9,289 nucleotides of DNA, taken from an uncultured Eubacteriales bacterium. Its GTDB lineage: Bacteria; Bacillota; Clostridia; Eubacteriales; Anaerofustaceae. Under the pieces are notes generated by a model. That model was not told the DNA's origin and did not search any database. It saw nothing but the letters and a program-made list of their open reading frames with translations. The stretch lies in contig CADBPP010000153.1 of assembly GCA_902796565.1 (NCBI GenBank), positions 1 to 9,289 on the forward strand. Direction: 5' to 3'. Each line of letters starts with the position of its first letter. Position 1 is the first letter of the stretch. A program made the translations under genes and the position numbers. Of this stretch, positions 1 to 6,566 are shown piece by piece.

Positions 1-446
1 ATCTTACCTCCTCTGGTGTACGGGCAGATCAGGTCGATGACCTTGATGCCTGTCTCGAACATCTCAGGCTCTGTCTGCTGTTCCTCAAAGGACGGGGGAG
101 CCTGGTGGATGGAAGCCAGTTCCACTCCGTCAAGGTCCATCTCCATATCGTCTATGGGTTCACCGAGGACGTTGACCATTCTTCCGAGGGTCACCTTTCC
201 AACGGGGACTTTGATGGGTGAACCTGTGTCGACACATTCCTGTCCGCGCCTTAATCCGTCAGTGGAGTCCATAGCTATGCATCTGACCACGTCATCGCCC
301 ATATGCTGAGCAACTTCAACGACAAGTCTGCTGCCGTGATTGTCTATCTCTATAGCGTTGTTGAGCTTCGGCAGGTTCTCGCTGTCGAACTTGACATCGA
401 CGACCGGGCCAACAACCTGTACTATTGTGCCTTTGTTAGTGCTCAC
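1..446 (-). CDS. atpD: F1 ATP synthase subunit beta, 5' part only (runs off the left edge)
   Basis: This encodes the N-terminal 148 or so residues of the catalytic beta subunit of F1. Read on the minus strand from a GTG at 446-444, the protein begins STNKGTIVQVVGPVVDVKF, then shows DGLRRGQECVDTGSPIKVPV, GRMVNVLGEPID and ETGIKVIDLICPYTRGGK. These are the beta-barrel domain and the run-up to the nucleotide-binding domain. The window ends just before the expected Walker A loop (GGAGVGKT), so catalytic residues cannot be checked. The GTG is the only sensible start. An AAGGAGG box lies at 458-464, 11 bases upstream, which is rather far. The gene follows atpC after 25 bases, whereas beta normally precedes epsilon. 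Identity is certain from homology; whether the gene is intact beyond the edge is unknown. Confidence 0.95.
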   Translation of the reverse strand, partial: MSTNKGTIVQVVGPVVDVKFDSENLPKLNNAIEIDNHGSRLVVEVAQHMGDDVVRCIAMDSTDGLRRGQECVDTGSPIKVPVGKVTLGRMVNVLGEPIDDMEMDLDGVELASIHQAPPSFEEQQTEPEMFETGIKVIDLICPYTRGGK

Positions 447-471
447 TGATAGTTTTTCCTCCTTGTAGTAT

Positions 472-882
472 TCAGTTCTTGTTCTTGTAGATGTCGATCC
501 TCTCGACAGCTCTGAGCAGTGCGGCATGCGCCCTGGCGTAGTCCATGTCAGCCTGGTTCAGGCGCTCTTCCGCTCTTGCCTTTGCCTGCTCGGCACGCTC
601 AAGGTCGATCTCCTCTGGCCACTCAGCGACCTCTGTCATGATGGTCGCGCTGTCGCCGTCGATCAGGTTAAAGCCTCCGAAGAGAGTAGCTTCCTTTTCG
701 GTACCGTCGGTCAGATAAAGTTTGATCCTTCCGAGACCGATGGTGGTCGCCATGGACACGTGTCCGGGCAGAACTTCGAAGTCACCTACTTCTCCGCTGC
801 TTTTTACCGTATACTTTTCAACTTCCCCTTCGAACAGTACACGTTCGGGGGTGATTATCTTGATCTTTATGAATTCACTCAC
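472..882 (-). CDS. atpC: F1 ATP synthase subunit epsilon
   Basis: This is the 136-residue epsilon subunit of the rotor stalk, which couples gamma to the c ring and can inhibit ATP hydrolysis through its C-terminal helices. The N-terminal beta-sandwich (about residues 1-85) shows IKIITPERVLFEGEVEKYTV and GDFEVLPGHVSM, the usual family signature. The C-terminal helical hairpin (about 88-133) shows EEIDLERAEQAKARAEERL and the RA-x-AALLRAVERI pattern. Length is normal. The start is GTG at 882-880, set by a perfect TAAGGAGG box at 889-896 with 6-base spacing. That box includes the TAA stop of atpG, so translation of the two genes is probably coupled. The gene sits between gamma and beta, an atypical position since epsilon is usually last in the operon. 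Confidence 0.96.
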   Translation of the reverse strand: MSEFIKIKIITPERVLFEGEVEKYTVKSSGEVGDFEVLPGHVSMATTIGLGRIKLYLTDGTEKEATLFGGFNLIDGDSATIMTEVAEWPEEIDLERAEQAKARAEERLNQADMDYARAHAALLRAVERIDIYKNKN

Positions 883-893
883 CGCAGGCCTCC

Positions 894-1820
894 TTAACTA
901 ATGGCATCAGCACCGCTGATGATCTCTGTGAGCTCCTGGGTAATGGCGCCCTGTCTGGCCCTGTTGTACTGAAGGGTCAGGCTGTCGATCAGCTCGTCAG
1001 CATTGTCCGTGGCGTTCTCCATAGCCATTCTTCTGGCGGCCAGTTCTCCCGCCGCGCTTTCAAGAAGCGCTCCGTAGATAGCGTTGTCAAAGTACCTCGG
1101 AACAAGGTCTTCCATAAGCACCTCAGCATCGGGCTCAAAGATCATCACTGACTTGAGCTTCGATACTCTTTCGGTGTCTACCAGGGAGCCCTCCTCATTG
1201 AGGCTGGTGGTATCCACGACATCCTTGCTGAGGGTGTCTCCCGTGAGAGGCAGCAGCTGGATGATATCCGGCACCTGGGACATGACAGATACGAATCTGT
1301 TGTATACCACGAATACCCTGTTTACCTTCTGCTCGATGAACATCGTGTTCACGGCGGAACCGATATTTCTCGCCAGGTTCAGGCTGGGGTTCTCGCTTTC
1401 CCCGGTGTAGCTTCCGGCGATCTCATAGCGTCTTCTGGTGAAGAAATCCACCGACTTGACGCCCACGGCCATTACCATGGGGTTCTCGCTGAGCTCCGCC
1501 ATCTTCTCCACGGCGTATTTGAGGACATTCGAGTTGAATCCTCCGGCAAGACCCTTGTCAGAGGCGATGACCACGAACAGATCCCTGTCGGAATCGTTGT
1601 TCTTCAGGAAGATGCTTACATTCTCGCCCTGGGAATCCATTCCGGAAGCGATGACGTGCATGGTCTCTATGATATGCCTTGTGTATGCCCTTCTGGCATC
1701 GGCTCTCTCTCTGGTCCTCCTGAGTTTGGCGCTGGCAACCAGCTGCATAGCGTGAGTGATCTGTTTTGTGCTGCTTACACTTTTAATGCGTCCTTTTATG
1801 TCACGCATCGAATCAGCCAT
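894..1820 (-). CDS. atpG: F1 ATP synthase subunit gamma
   Basis: This is the central rotor shaft of F1, 308 residues, slightly longer than the roughly 285-290 of E. coli or Bacillus gamma. The N-terminal helix signature is clear (MRDIKGRIKSVSSTKQITHA, then MQLVASAKLRR), as is the C-terminal helix (ESAAGELAARRMAMENATDN and the ending YNRARQGAITQELTEIISGA). These two helices form the coiled coil inside the alpha3beta3 ring. The ATG at 1820-1818 is preceded by a GAGGT box 8 bases upstream. The gene follows atpA after 20 bases, and its stop codon lies inside the atpC ribosome binding site. Nothing suggests disruption. Confidence 0.97.
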   Translation of the reverse strand: MADSMRDIKGRIKSVSSTKQITHAMQLVASAKLRRTRERADARRAYTRHIIETMHVIASGMDSQGENVSIFLKNNDSDRDLFVVIASDKGLAGGFNSNVLKYAVEKMAELSENPMVMAVGVKSVDFFTRRRYEIAGSYTGESENPSLNLARNIGSAVNTMFIEQKVNRVFVVYNRFVSVMSQVPDIIQLLPLTGDTLSKDVVDTTSLNEEGSLVDTERVSKLKSVMIFEPDAEVLMEDLVPRYFDNAIYGALLESAAGELAARRMAMENATDNADELIDSLTLQYNRARQGAITQELTEIISGADAIS

Positions 1821-1840
1821 TGACTGTTACCTCACTTTGC

Positions 1841-3358
1841 TTAGTTTTCTTTTGCTGCGCCGGGCTTGAATGTGAGCTTGAATTCGTTGATGACTTCAGC
1901 TGTCCTGTCCATGAGCTCCTTATCGAATTTCTTTGTCGTCTTCAGTTCCTTAAGAACATCGGCATGGGACAGATTCGCGAACTCGATGAGCTCCTTCTCA
2001 AATCTCTTCATGTCGGAAACTTCGATATCATTGCAGAAGTTGTTGGACACCGCGAAGATGATGAGCACCTGCTCCTCGACCTTCATGGGTGAATACTGAT
2101 TCTGCTTGAGCATCTCAACGATCCTTTCACCCTTTGCCAGCTGTGCCTTGGTCTCCTTGTCCAGGTCGCTTCCGAACTGTGCGAAGCTTGCAAGCTCTCT
2201 GTACTGGGCATACTCAAGACGAAGCGGTCCGGCTATGGTCTTCATGGACTTGATCTGAGCGCTTCCTCCGACTCGGGATACCGAGATACCTGGGTTGACT
2301 GCGGGACGGACGCCCGAGTTGAACAGCTCTGTCTCCAGGAAGATCTGGCCGTCGGTGATGGATATGACGTTGGTGGGTATGTATGCGGAGATATCTCCTG
2401 CCTGAGTCTCGATGATGGGCAGTGCCGTGATGCTTCCGCCCTTGGCGAGCTTGGCCGCTCTTTCGAGAAGTCTTGAATGCAGGTAGAAAACGTCTCCGGG
2501 GTAAGCTTCACGTCCGGGCGGTCTTCTCAGAAGAAGGGCCATTGAACGGTATGCCACCGCATGCTTTGAAAGGTCGTCGTATACGATCAGGACGTCCTTT
2601 CCCTCATCCATGAAGTACTCTGCCATGGCGACTCCGGAATAGGGAGCCAAAAACTGCAGAGGCGCCTTCTCGGATGCCGTTGAAGCGACGATGATGGAGT
2701 ATTCCATCGCTCCGTTCTCTTCGAGCTTCTTGACGGTCTGGGCGACTGTCGAAGCCTTCTGTCCGATGGCGACGTAGATGCAGATGACGTCCTCACCCTT
2801 CTGGTTGATGATGGTATCCACGGCGAGAGCCGTCTTTCCTGTCTGTCTGTCTCCGATGATGAGCTCTCTCTGTCCTCTTCCGATGGGGATCAGGGAGTCA
2901 ACTGCCTTGTATCCTGTCTGCAGCGGGGTGTCGACCGACTTTCTGTCGATGACTCCTCTTGCCTTTGTTTCCACGTTACGGAAATCGGTGGCCTTGATGG
3001 CGCCCTTTCCGTCGATGGGCTGTCCGAGGGCATTGACGACACGGCCGATAAGGGCTTCCCCGACGGGGACCTGCACGATCCTTCCGGTGCAGCTGACCTT
3101 GTCTCCCTCAACGATATTTGAGTCATCGCCAAGAAGAACGCAACCTACGTTGTTCTCTTCCAGGTTCTGAACCATGCCGTATACTCCGCCGGGGAACTCT
3201 ATAAGCTCGCCGGCCATTGCGGAATCAAGCCCGTTGATCCTGGCGATGCCGTCACCGACGGACACGACTGTGCCGAAATCGGTGGTCTCGAGCTTGCTGC
3301 CGTAACTCTTTATCTGTTCCTTGATCAATCTGTTGATCTCTTCAGGTCTGAGATTCAT
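1841..3358 (-). CDS. atpA: F1 ATP synthase subunit alpha
   Basis: This is the non-catalytic nucleotide-binding subunit of F1, 505 residues, full family length. Visible elements in order: the N-terminal helix that meets delta (NLRPEEINRLIKEQI), the beta-barrel, a Walker A loop GDRQTGKT at residues 169-176, a Walker B-like strand DVLIVYDDLSKHA around 255-267, the alpha/beta signature PAVNPGISVS at 352-361, and the arginine finger R362 in SRVGGSAQ, which reaches into the catalytic site on beta. The C-terminal helical domain is complete. The start region is odd. The AGGAGAGGAG purine tract sits 14 or more bases upstream of the ATG, and an intervening ATG-CTA-TAA mini-ORF has much better spacing to it. 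No alternative in-frame start exists because that TAA is in frame. Confidence 0.98.
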   Translation of the reverse strand: MNLRPEEINRLIKEQIKSYGSKLETTDFGTVVSVGDGIARINGLDSAMAGELIEFPGGVYGMVQNLEENNVGCVLLGDDSNIVEGDKVSCTGRIVQVPVGEALIGRVVNALGQPIDGKGAIKATDFRNVETKARGVIDRKSVDTPLQTGYKAVDSLIPIGRGQRELIIGDRQTGKTALAVDTIINQKGEDVICIYVAIGQKASTVAQTVKKLEENGAMEYSIIVASTASEKAPLQFLAPYSGVAMAEYFMDEGKDVLIVYDDLSKHAVAYRSMALLLRRPPGREAYPGDVFYLHSRLLERAAKLAKGGSITALPIIETQAGDISAYIPTNVISITDGQIFLETELFNSGVRPAVNPGISVSRVGGSAQIKSMKTIAGPLRLEYAQYRELASFAQFGSDLDKETKAQLAKGERIVEMLKQNQYSPMKVEEQVLIIFAVSNNFCNDIEVSDMKRFEKELIEFANLSHADVLKELKTTKKFDKELMDRTAEVINEFKLTFKPGAAKEN

Positions 3359-3361
3359 AGT

Positions 3362-3370
3362 TTATAGCAT
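3362..3370 (-). other. Two-codon mini-ORF (ATG-CTA-TAA) before atpA
   Basis: In the 22 bases between atpH and atpA the minus strand reads TAGGAGAGGAGTAATGCTATAA and then ACT before the atpA ATG. The first AGGAG lies 7 bases from this mini-ORF's ATG, a far better fit than its distance to the atpA start. The mini-ORF is in the same frame as atpA and ends 3 bases before it. It may be translated, with ribosomes reinitiating on atpA, or it may be chance. The sequence is seen directly; the function is inference. Confidence 0.35.
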
Positions 3371-3380
3371 TACTCCTCTC

Positions 3381-3920
3381 CTAAGAAATTTTGATCTGTT
3401 TCATCTGGTCTCTGAGACCGTTCATTTTCGTCCTTATGCTGGCATCCAGCATGGTGTTGCCCACATAAAGGATCATTCCGCCAATTATACTCTCGTCCAC
3501 CTTGTTGTCCAGGTAAACGGTCTTAGAGTACTTTTTGCTGAGGGTCTGTTTGATATCCTCGAGCTCACCGGGGGTCAGTGCTATGGCTGTGACAGCCGTG
3601 GCCTCCAGGATATTCTTGTAATCCTTGTAATCCTCCTCGAAGGCCGCGAATATCTCTCTGAGCTCCTCTGTTCTGTCATTGTCCACCAGGACCCTGAAAA
3701 AGTTGAGGAGGTAGGGATTCGCCTCCGCGAGGATCTTTTCAAATACATCCTTCTTTTCTCTTGCGGTAAGGATCTTCGTGTCGACTATCTTGGCGAAGTC
3801 CTTGTCAGCGATTATCTGTTCATTGACAGCCCTGAACTGTTCATAGATCTCATCGAGACAGTTCTCGGCTTCCGCTATCTCAAAGAGAGCCTTAGAATAC
3901 TTCTTTACTGCAAGGCTCAT
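3381..3920 (-). CDS. atpH: F1Fo ATP synthase subunit delta
   Basis: This is the 179-residue delta subunit, the peripheral stalk cap that ties the top of F1 to subunit b. The N-terminal helical domain begins SLAVKKYSKALFEIAEAEN, and the C-terminal family signature is DESIIGGMILYVGNTMLDAS followed by IRTKMNGL. Length is normal. The ATG at 3920-3918 is 3 bases downstream of the atpF stop, and its GAGGT box lies within the last codons of atpF, implying translational coupling. The stop TAG overlaps the purine tract before atpA. Confidence 0.96.
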   Translation of the reverse strand: MSLAVKKYSKALFEIAEAENCLDEIYEQFRAVNEQIIADKDFAKIVDTKILTAREKKDVFEKILAEANPYLLNFFRVLVDNDRTEELREIFAAFEEDYKDYKNILEATAVTAIALTPGELEDIKQTLSKKYSKTVYLDNKVDESIIGGMILYVGNTMLDASIRTKMNGLRDQMKQIKIS

Positions 3921-3923
3921 AGG

Positions 3924-4430
3924 CTAGACCTCTTTGAACATTGAGATGGATTCGTTAATAAGATCAAGGTGATCTTCTCTGGAGAGGGACTTGCCCACGA
4001 CCTTCTCGGCCGCATCCATGGTCATCTCTATGATGGTGTCCTTGAATTCCTCCTGGGCTTTCGCCTTTTCCGCCTCGATCTCCTTCTTTGCGTTTTCGAT
4101 AATGGCACCGGCCTGCTCGCGGGCCTCTCCCACTATCCTATCTTTAACTTCCTGAGCGTCGGTAGCTGCTTTCCTGATGATCTCGATCCTCTCGTTCTCG
4201 ATGGCCGCAACTTTCTCATCATATTCCTTCTGAAGTCTCTCGGCCTTTTCGTCAGCGCTCTTTGCGCTCTCGAGGCTCGCCGCCACCATTTCTTTTCTCT
4301 TCGTAATGATTCCGTTGATCTTATCGTAGAAGAATTTCTTCACAACTACGAAATATATCAGGAAGGTAACCAGCTGAATGGCTGCCTGCTTAAGCAGTTC
4401 GGCGTCAATTCTGATTAACCAACTTTCCAT
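3924..4430 (-). CDS. atpF: F1Fo ATP synthase subunit b
   Basis: This is the 168-residue peripheral stalk (stator) subunit. It has one N-terminal membrane helix (about residues 14-31, QAAIQLVTFLIYFVVV) followed by a long, highly charged coiled coil rich in E, K and A (about 40-145) ending near KSLSREDHLDLINESISMFK. Length is typical of b. Only one b gene is present, so a homodimer is expected. The ATG at 4430-4428 lacks a strong Shine-Dalgarno sequence (only AAGAAAG-like purines upstream) and follows a 44-base gap after atpE, so its expression may be lower than that of the c subunit. Confidence 0.95.
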   Translation of the reverse strand: MESWLIRIDAELLKQAAIQLVTFLIYFVVVKKFFYDKINGIITKRKEMVAASLESAKSADEKAERLQKEYDEKVAAIENERIEIIRKAATDAQEVKDRIVGEAREQAGAIIENAKKEIEAEKAKAQEEFKDTIIEMTMDAAEKVVGKSLSREDHLDLINESISMFKEV

Positions 4431-4474
4431 AATTTATACCAAGCTTTCTTAATATTGTGAAAAAGAACTCCGGT

Positions 4475-4990
4475 TTACATGAACGGATGAACGAACATGA
4501 GAATAAGGGCAACGACGAGGGAGTAGATACCTGTCGTTTCTGCAACTGCCTGTCCAAGGAGCATTGTTGTCATGATTGTTCCCTGAGAATCCGGCTGACG
4601 GCCTACTGCGGCTGCGCCGTGACCTGCGGCAACACCCTGTCCGATACCAGGTCCAAGACCTGCGATAAGGCCGATGCCTCCGCCGATGGCGCTGCATCCG
4701 AAGATGAATGCCTGGCCCATCGTCTCAGGTACGTAGGGGTGAACGAACATAAGAATAAGGGCAACGACCAGTGAATAAATACCTGTCGTTTCGGCGACTG
4801 CCTGTCCGAGGAGCATCGTCGTCATGATTGTTCCCTGTGCTTTGGGCTGACGGCCTACTGCCTCAGCACCATAACCTGCTGCGATACCCTGTCCGATACC
4901 GGGGCCGAGACCTGCGATAAGGCCGATGCCTGCTCCGATAGCACTGAGGGCGAATACGAATTCCTGGGGTGTTATCTGTGATAAATCCAT
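4475..4990 (-). CDS. atpE: Fo ATP synthase subunit c, tandemly duplicated double hairpin with two Na+-type sites
   Basis: This is the rotor-ring proteolipid, but 171 residues long instead of about 80-90. Residues 16-87 and 100-171 are two copies of one hairpin unit at an offset of 84 residues, identical at about 64 of 72 positions, giving four membrane helices. Each half has the GPGIGQG helix and the GQAVAETTGIYSLVVALIL helix, joined by the polar loop GRQP. The ion-site set Q34/E67/T68/Y72 in half one recurs as Q118/E151/T152/Y156. This matches the Na+ ligand pattern of the Ilyobacter tartaricus c subunit (Q32, E65, S66, Y70), with Thr for Ser. Both carboxylates are kept, unlike the double-hairpin c1 of Acetobacterium woodii, which is known to have only one. 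The ATG has a good AAGGAG (4998-5003) at 7-base spacing. Na+ use is inferred from motif, not shown. Confidence 0.96.
   Translation of the reverse strand: MDLSQITPQEFVFALSAIGAGIGLIAGLGPGIGQGIAAGYGAEAVGRQPKAQGTIMTTMLLGQAVAETTGIYSLVVALILMFVHPYVPETMGQAFIFGCSAIGGGIGLIAGLGPGIGQGVAAGHGAAAVGRQPDSQGTIMTTMLLGQAVAETTGIYSLVVALILMFVHPFM
4475..4990 (-). repeat. Direct in-frame tandem repeat within atpE (252-base period)
   Basis: The two hairpin-coding units are also repeated at the DNA level with a period of 252 bases: roughly 4475-4690 against 4727-4942, with the match weakening towards the ends. By eye the helix-2 and loop coding parts are about 85-87% identical, many differences being silent or in the loop. 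The residual nucleotide identity points to a fairly recent duplication, to gene conversion, or to strong constraint. It is large enough to be a possible substrate for homologous recombination. Confidence 0.85.
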
Positions 4991-5038
4991 TTTTTATCTC
5001 CTTATAATTGTTTGTTGTTGTTTTTTTGCAATAGTTTT

Positions 5039-5872
5039 TTACTGCTGTGCATGCCAGTCTTCCGCAATCCTGTCTGATACGAACATCATTGTAAGCATCG
5101 TGAAGATGTATGACTGCATGAGTCCGGAAAATACATCAAAGTAGAAATGCACGAAGCAGATGAACAGCACGGGAAGCAGCGAGAGCGCTCCGACCCATGT
5201 GACGATCTTCTTAGCCGTACCGGTGAGACTCCTGTACTTTGACCACAGGCTCGTACCAAGGACAACGAGAAGGAATACTCCTCCGACGATCGTCCACACT
5301 GTCACCTTGATGCTGCTCAGATAGACCATGTTGTACACCAGCGTGCCGATGATCAGTCCGCCGAGGATGTTGCCGAAAAGACGGAACGACAGCGATACGA
5401 TGGGCGCGAACTCACTGATGATGTTGATAGGCAGAAGCACGGCTACCGGTTCCGCCAGTCCCTTGAGGTATGTACCGAGTCCCTGTGTTCCCGCACCGAA
5501 ACCTTCCATCATACAGAAGGTGAGCACCGCGAGAGCCAGCGTCGTCGCCCAGTCTGCCGTAGGCGGACGGACAAAGCCCAGGAACAGGAACCCGCTCAGG
5601 TTCGACAGGGCCAGAAACGAGATCAGCGCCAGGATGTACGGCGCGAATACTATCTTGTTCGCTCCCATACTGGACGAGACCATCTTGTTGATCAGATCCA
5701 CTATGAATTCCGCTATCGTCTGTTTCGTTCCCGTCGGCTCAAGTTTCGCACCTTTGGCGAGCCAGATCAGAACTCCGGCAAGTATGAGCATGACGAACCA
5801 TGTCCACACCATCGTGTTCGTGATCGTAAAAGGTCCGATCTGAAATCCTGAAGTAATTTCGGAAATAGACAA
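5039..5872 (-). CDS. atpB: Fo ATP synthase subunit a
   Basis: This is the 277-residue membrane stator subunit that forms the ion half-channels against the c ring. The essential arginine is R164 in SLSFRLFGN, equivalent to R210 of E. coli. Other family marks are NLSGFLFLGFVRPPTADW near residues 91-108 and the last helix MQSYIFTMLTMMF near 252-264. At least five hydrophobic membrane segments are visible. The start appears to be TTG at 5872-5870, because the frame upstream meets a TGA (the atpI stop, same frame) after two codons. A GGGAG box inside the end of atpI lies 9 bases upstream of the TTG. The next ATG is at residue 21, inside the first membrane helix, so is unlikely. The gene is followed by atpE after 48 bases. 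Confidence 0.96.
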   Translation of the reverse strand: MSISEITSGFQIGPFTITNTMVWTWFVMLILAGVLIWLAKGAKLEPTGTKQTIAEFIVDLINKMVSSSMGANKIVFAPYILALISFLALSNLSGFLFLGFVRPPTADWATTLALAVLTFCMMEGFGAGTQGLGTYLKGLAEPVAVLLPINIISEFAPIVSLSFRLFGNILGGLIIGTLVYNMVYLSSIKVTVWTIVGGVFLLVVLGTSLWSKYRSLTGTAKKIVTWVGALSLLPVLFICFVHFYFDVFSGLMQSYIFTMLTMMFVSDRIAEDWHAQQ

Positions 5873-5878
5873 ATACTT

Positions 5879-6298
5879 TCACTCCCTTTCTTTAGATTTT
5901 GCAAATAATATGTTTAATATGTTCAACACATGGATTGCCGCGTTTATCGAAAGCAGTCCCAGTACACAGGAGCCCATTGACAGCACCGGGCTCACTATGG
6001 ACGCGTACAGCGCCGCTCCCTTTATGACGTATCTGCCGAAGTACCCCGCAAAGGCGCGGCCTTTGGCTGCGTTCTTCTGTTTAGTGACGCTCTTCTCTAT
6101 ATCCAGGTACAGAAGCCTGAAGCAAAGAAGGTTCACCACGTATCCGAAGAGGGCCCCGAGCCACCACTTCAGCGGTTCGACGAAAAACATCCCGATGCCG
6201 CCGCCGATGATACATATGGCCCCCGCGGCTATGATGATGTTCTTCACAGTAAGCAGTTCCCCCTGGCGGAGGGATCTCTTTCCTTCAGTGCCTGTCAT
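5879..6298 (-). CDS. atpI: ATP synthase subunit I (AtpI family membrane protein)
   Basis: This is a 139-residue polytopic membrane protein with four hydrophobic segments (about residues 18-36, 45-65, 93-108 and 113-134). Its position directly before atpB, its size, and the pattern FGRYVIKGAALYASI then CVLGLLSINAAIHVL fit the ATP synthase I chain family. Family members are known to help assemble the c ring in A. woodii and Bacillus-type enzymes. I chose the ATG at 6298-6296, preceded by GGGAGAAGG. A longer open frame exists upstream, but it runs through the atpZ coding region. The gene overlaps the end of atpZ by 14 bases and ends 6 bases before the atpB start, in the same frame. An assembly role here is inferred from family and context. 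Confidence 0.85.
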   Translation of the reverse strand: MTGTEGKRSLRQGELLTVKNIIIAAGAICIIGGGIGMFFVEPLKWWLGALFGYVVNLLCFRLLYLDIEKSVTKQKNAAKGRAFAGYFGRYVIKGAALYASIVSPVLSMGSCVLGLLSINAAIHVLNILNILFAKSKERE

Positions 6299-6566
6299 CC
6301 TTCTCCCTTTTTCTTCTCTCTTCCAGCTCCCTGATGTAACGGCGCCCAAAAACGAACATGTTCCTGACGCTGCAGACCACACCTATGAAGATGCCGCCCA
6401 GTGTCCATATCTTGGAGTTGCCGTAACGGCTCCCGACGGCATAGCCGATCCCAAGGCACAGCACGATGGGCGAGAGTATGATCCAGACTATCTGGGAAAC
6501 ATATATCAGAGCACCAAATACCTTCTGGGGAAGGGGCACCTTCCTCTTCTCATCGTTCCCGCTCAT
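6285..6566 (-). CDS. AtpZ-like small membrane protein of the ATP synthase operon
   Basis: This encodes a 93-residue protein with two membrane helices (about residues 16-44 and 52-69) and a strongly basic, charged C-terminus (RRYIRELEERRKREKDDRH). Its size, topology, glycine pattern (LGIGYAVGSRYG, LGGIFIGVV) and place before atpI match the ATPase_gene1/AtpZ family found at the head of many atp operons. Members are thought to act with AtpI in c-ring assembly or cation supply. The ATG at 6566-6564 has a clear GGAGGAG at 6571-6577; the in-frame extension upstream has none. It overlaps the preceding gene by 17 bases and atpI by 14, suggesting coupled translation. The family call rests on pattern and context only. 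Confidence 0.7.
   Translation of the reverse strand: MSGNDEKRKVPLPQKVFGALIYVSQIVWIILSPIVLCLGIGYAVGSRYGNSKIWTLGGIFIGVVCSVRNMFVFGRRYIRELEERRKREKDDRH

Noticed and set aside
3321..3944. Open frame of 207 codons on the plus strand across atpH
   Set aside because: It lies fully antisense to atpH and its flanks, has no ribosome binding site and no recognisable protein pattern; atpH is certain.
4457..4774. Cys-rich plus-strand frame inside atpE
   Set aside because: It is the reverse complement of Ala/Gly/Gln codons in the proteolipid; its internal repetition merely mirrors the atpE duplication.
5879..6382. Longer start for atpI (28 extra residues)
   Set aside because: The extension runs through the AtpZ-like gene, is unlike AtpI family N-termini, and the ATG at 6298 has a purine-rich ribosome binding site.
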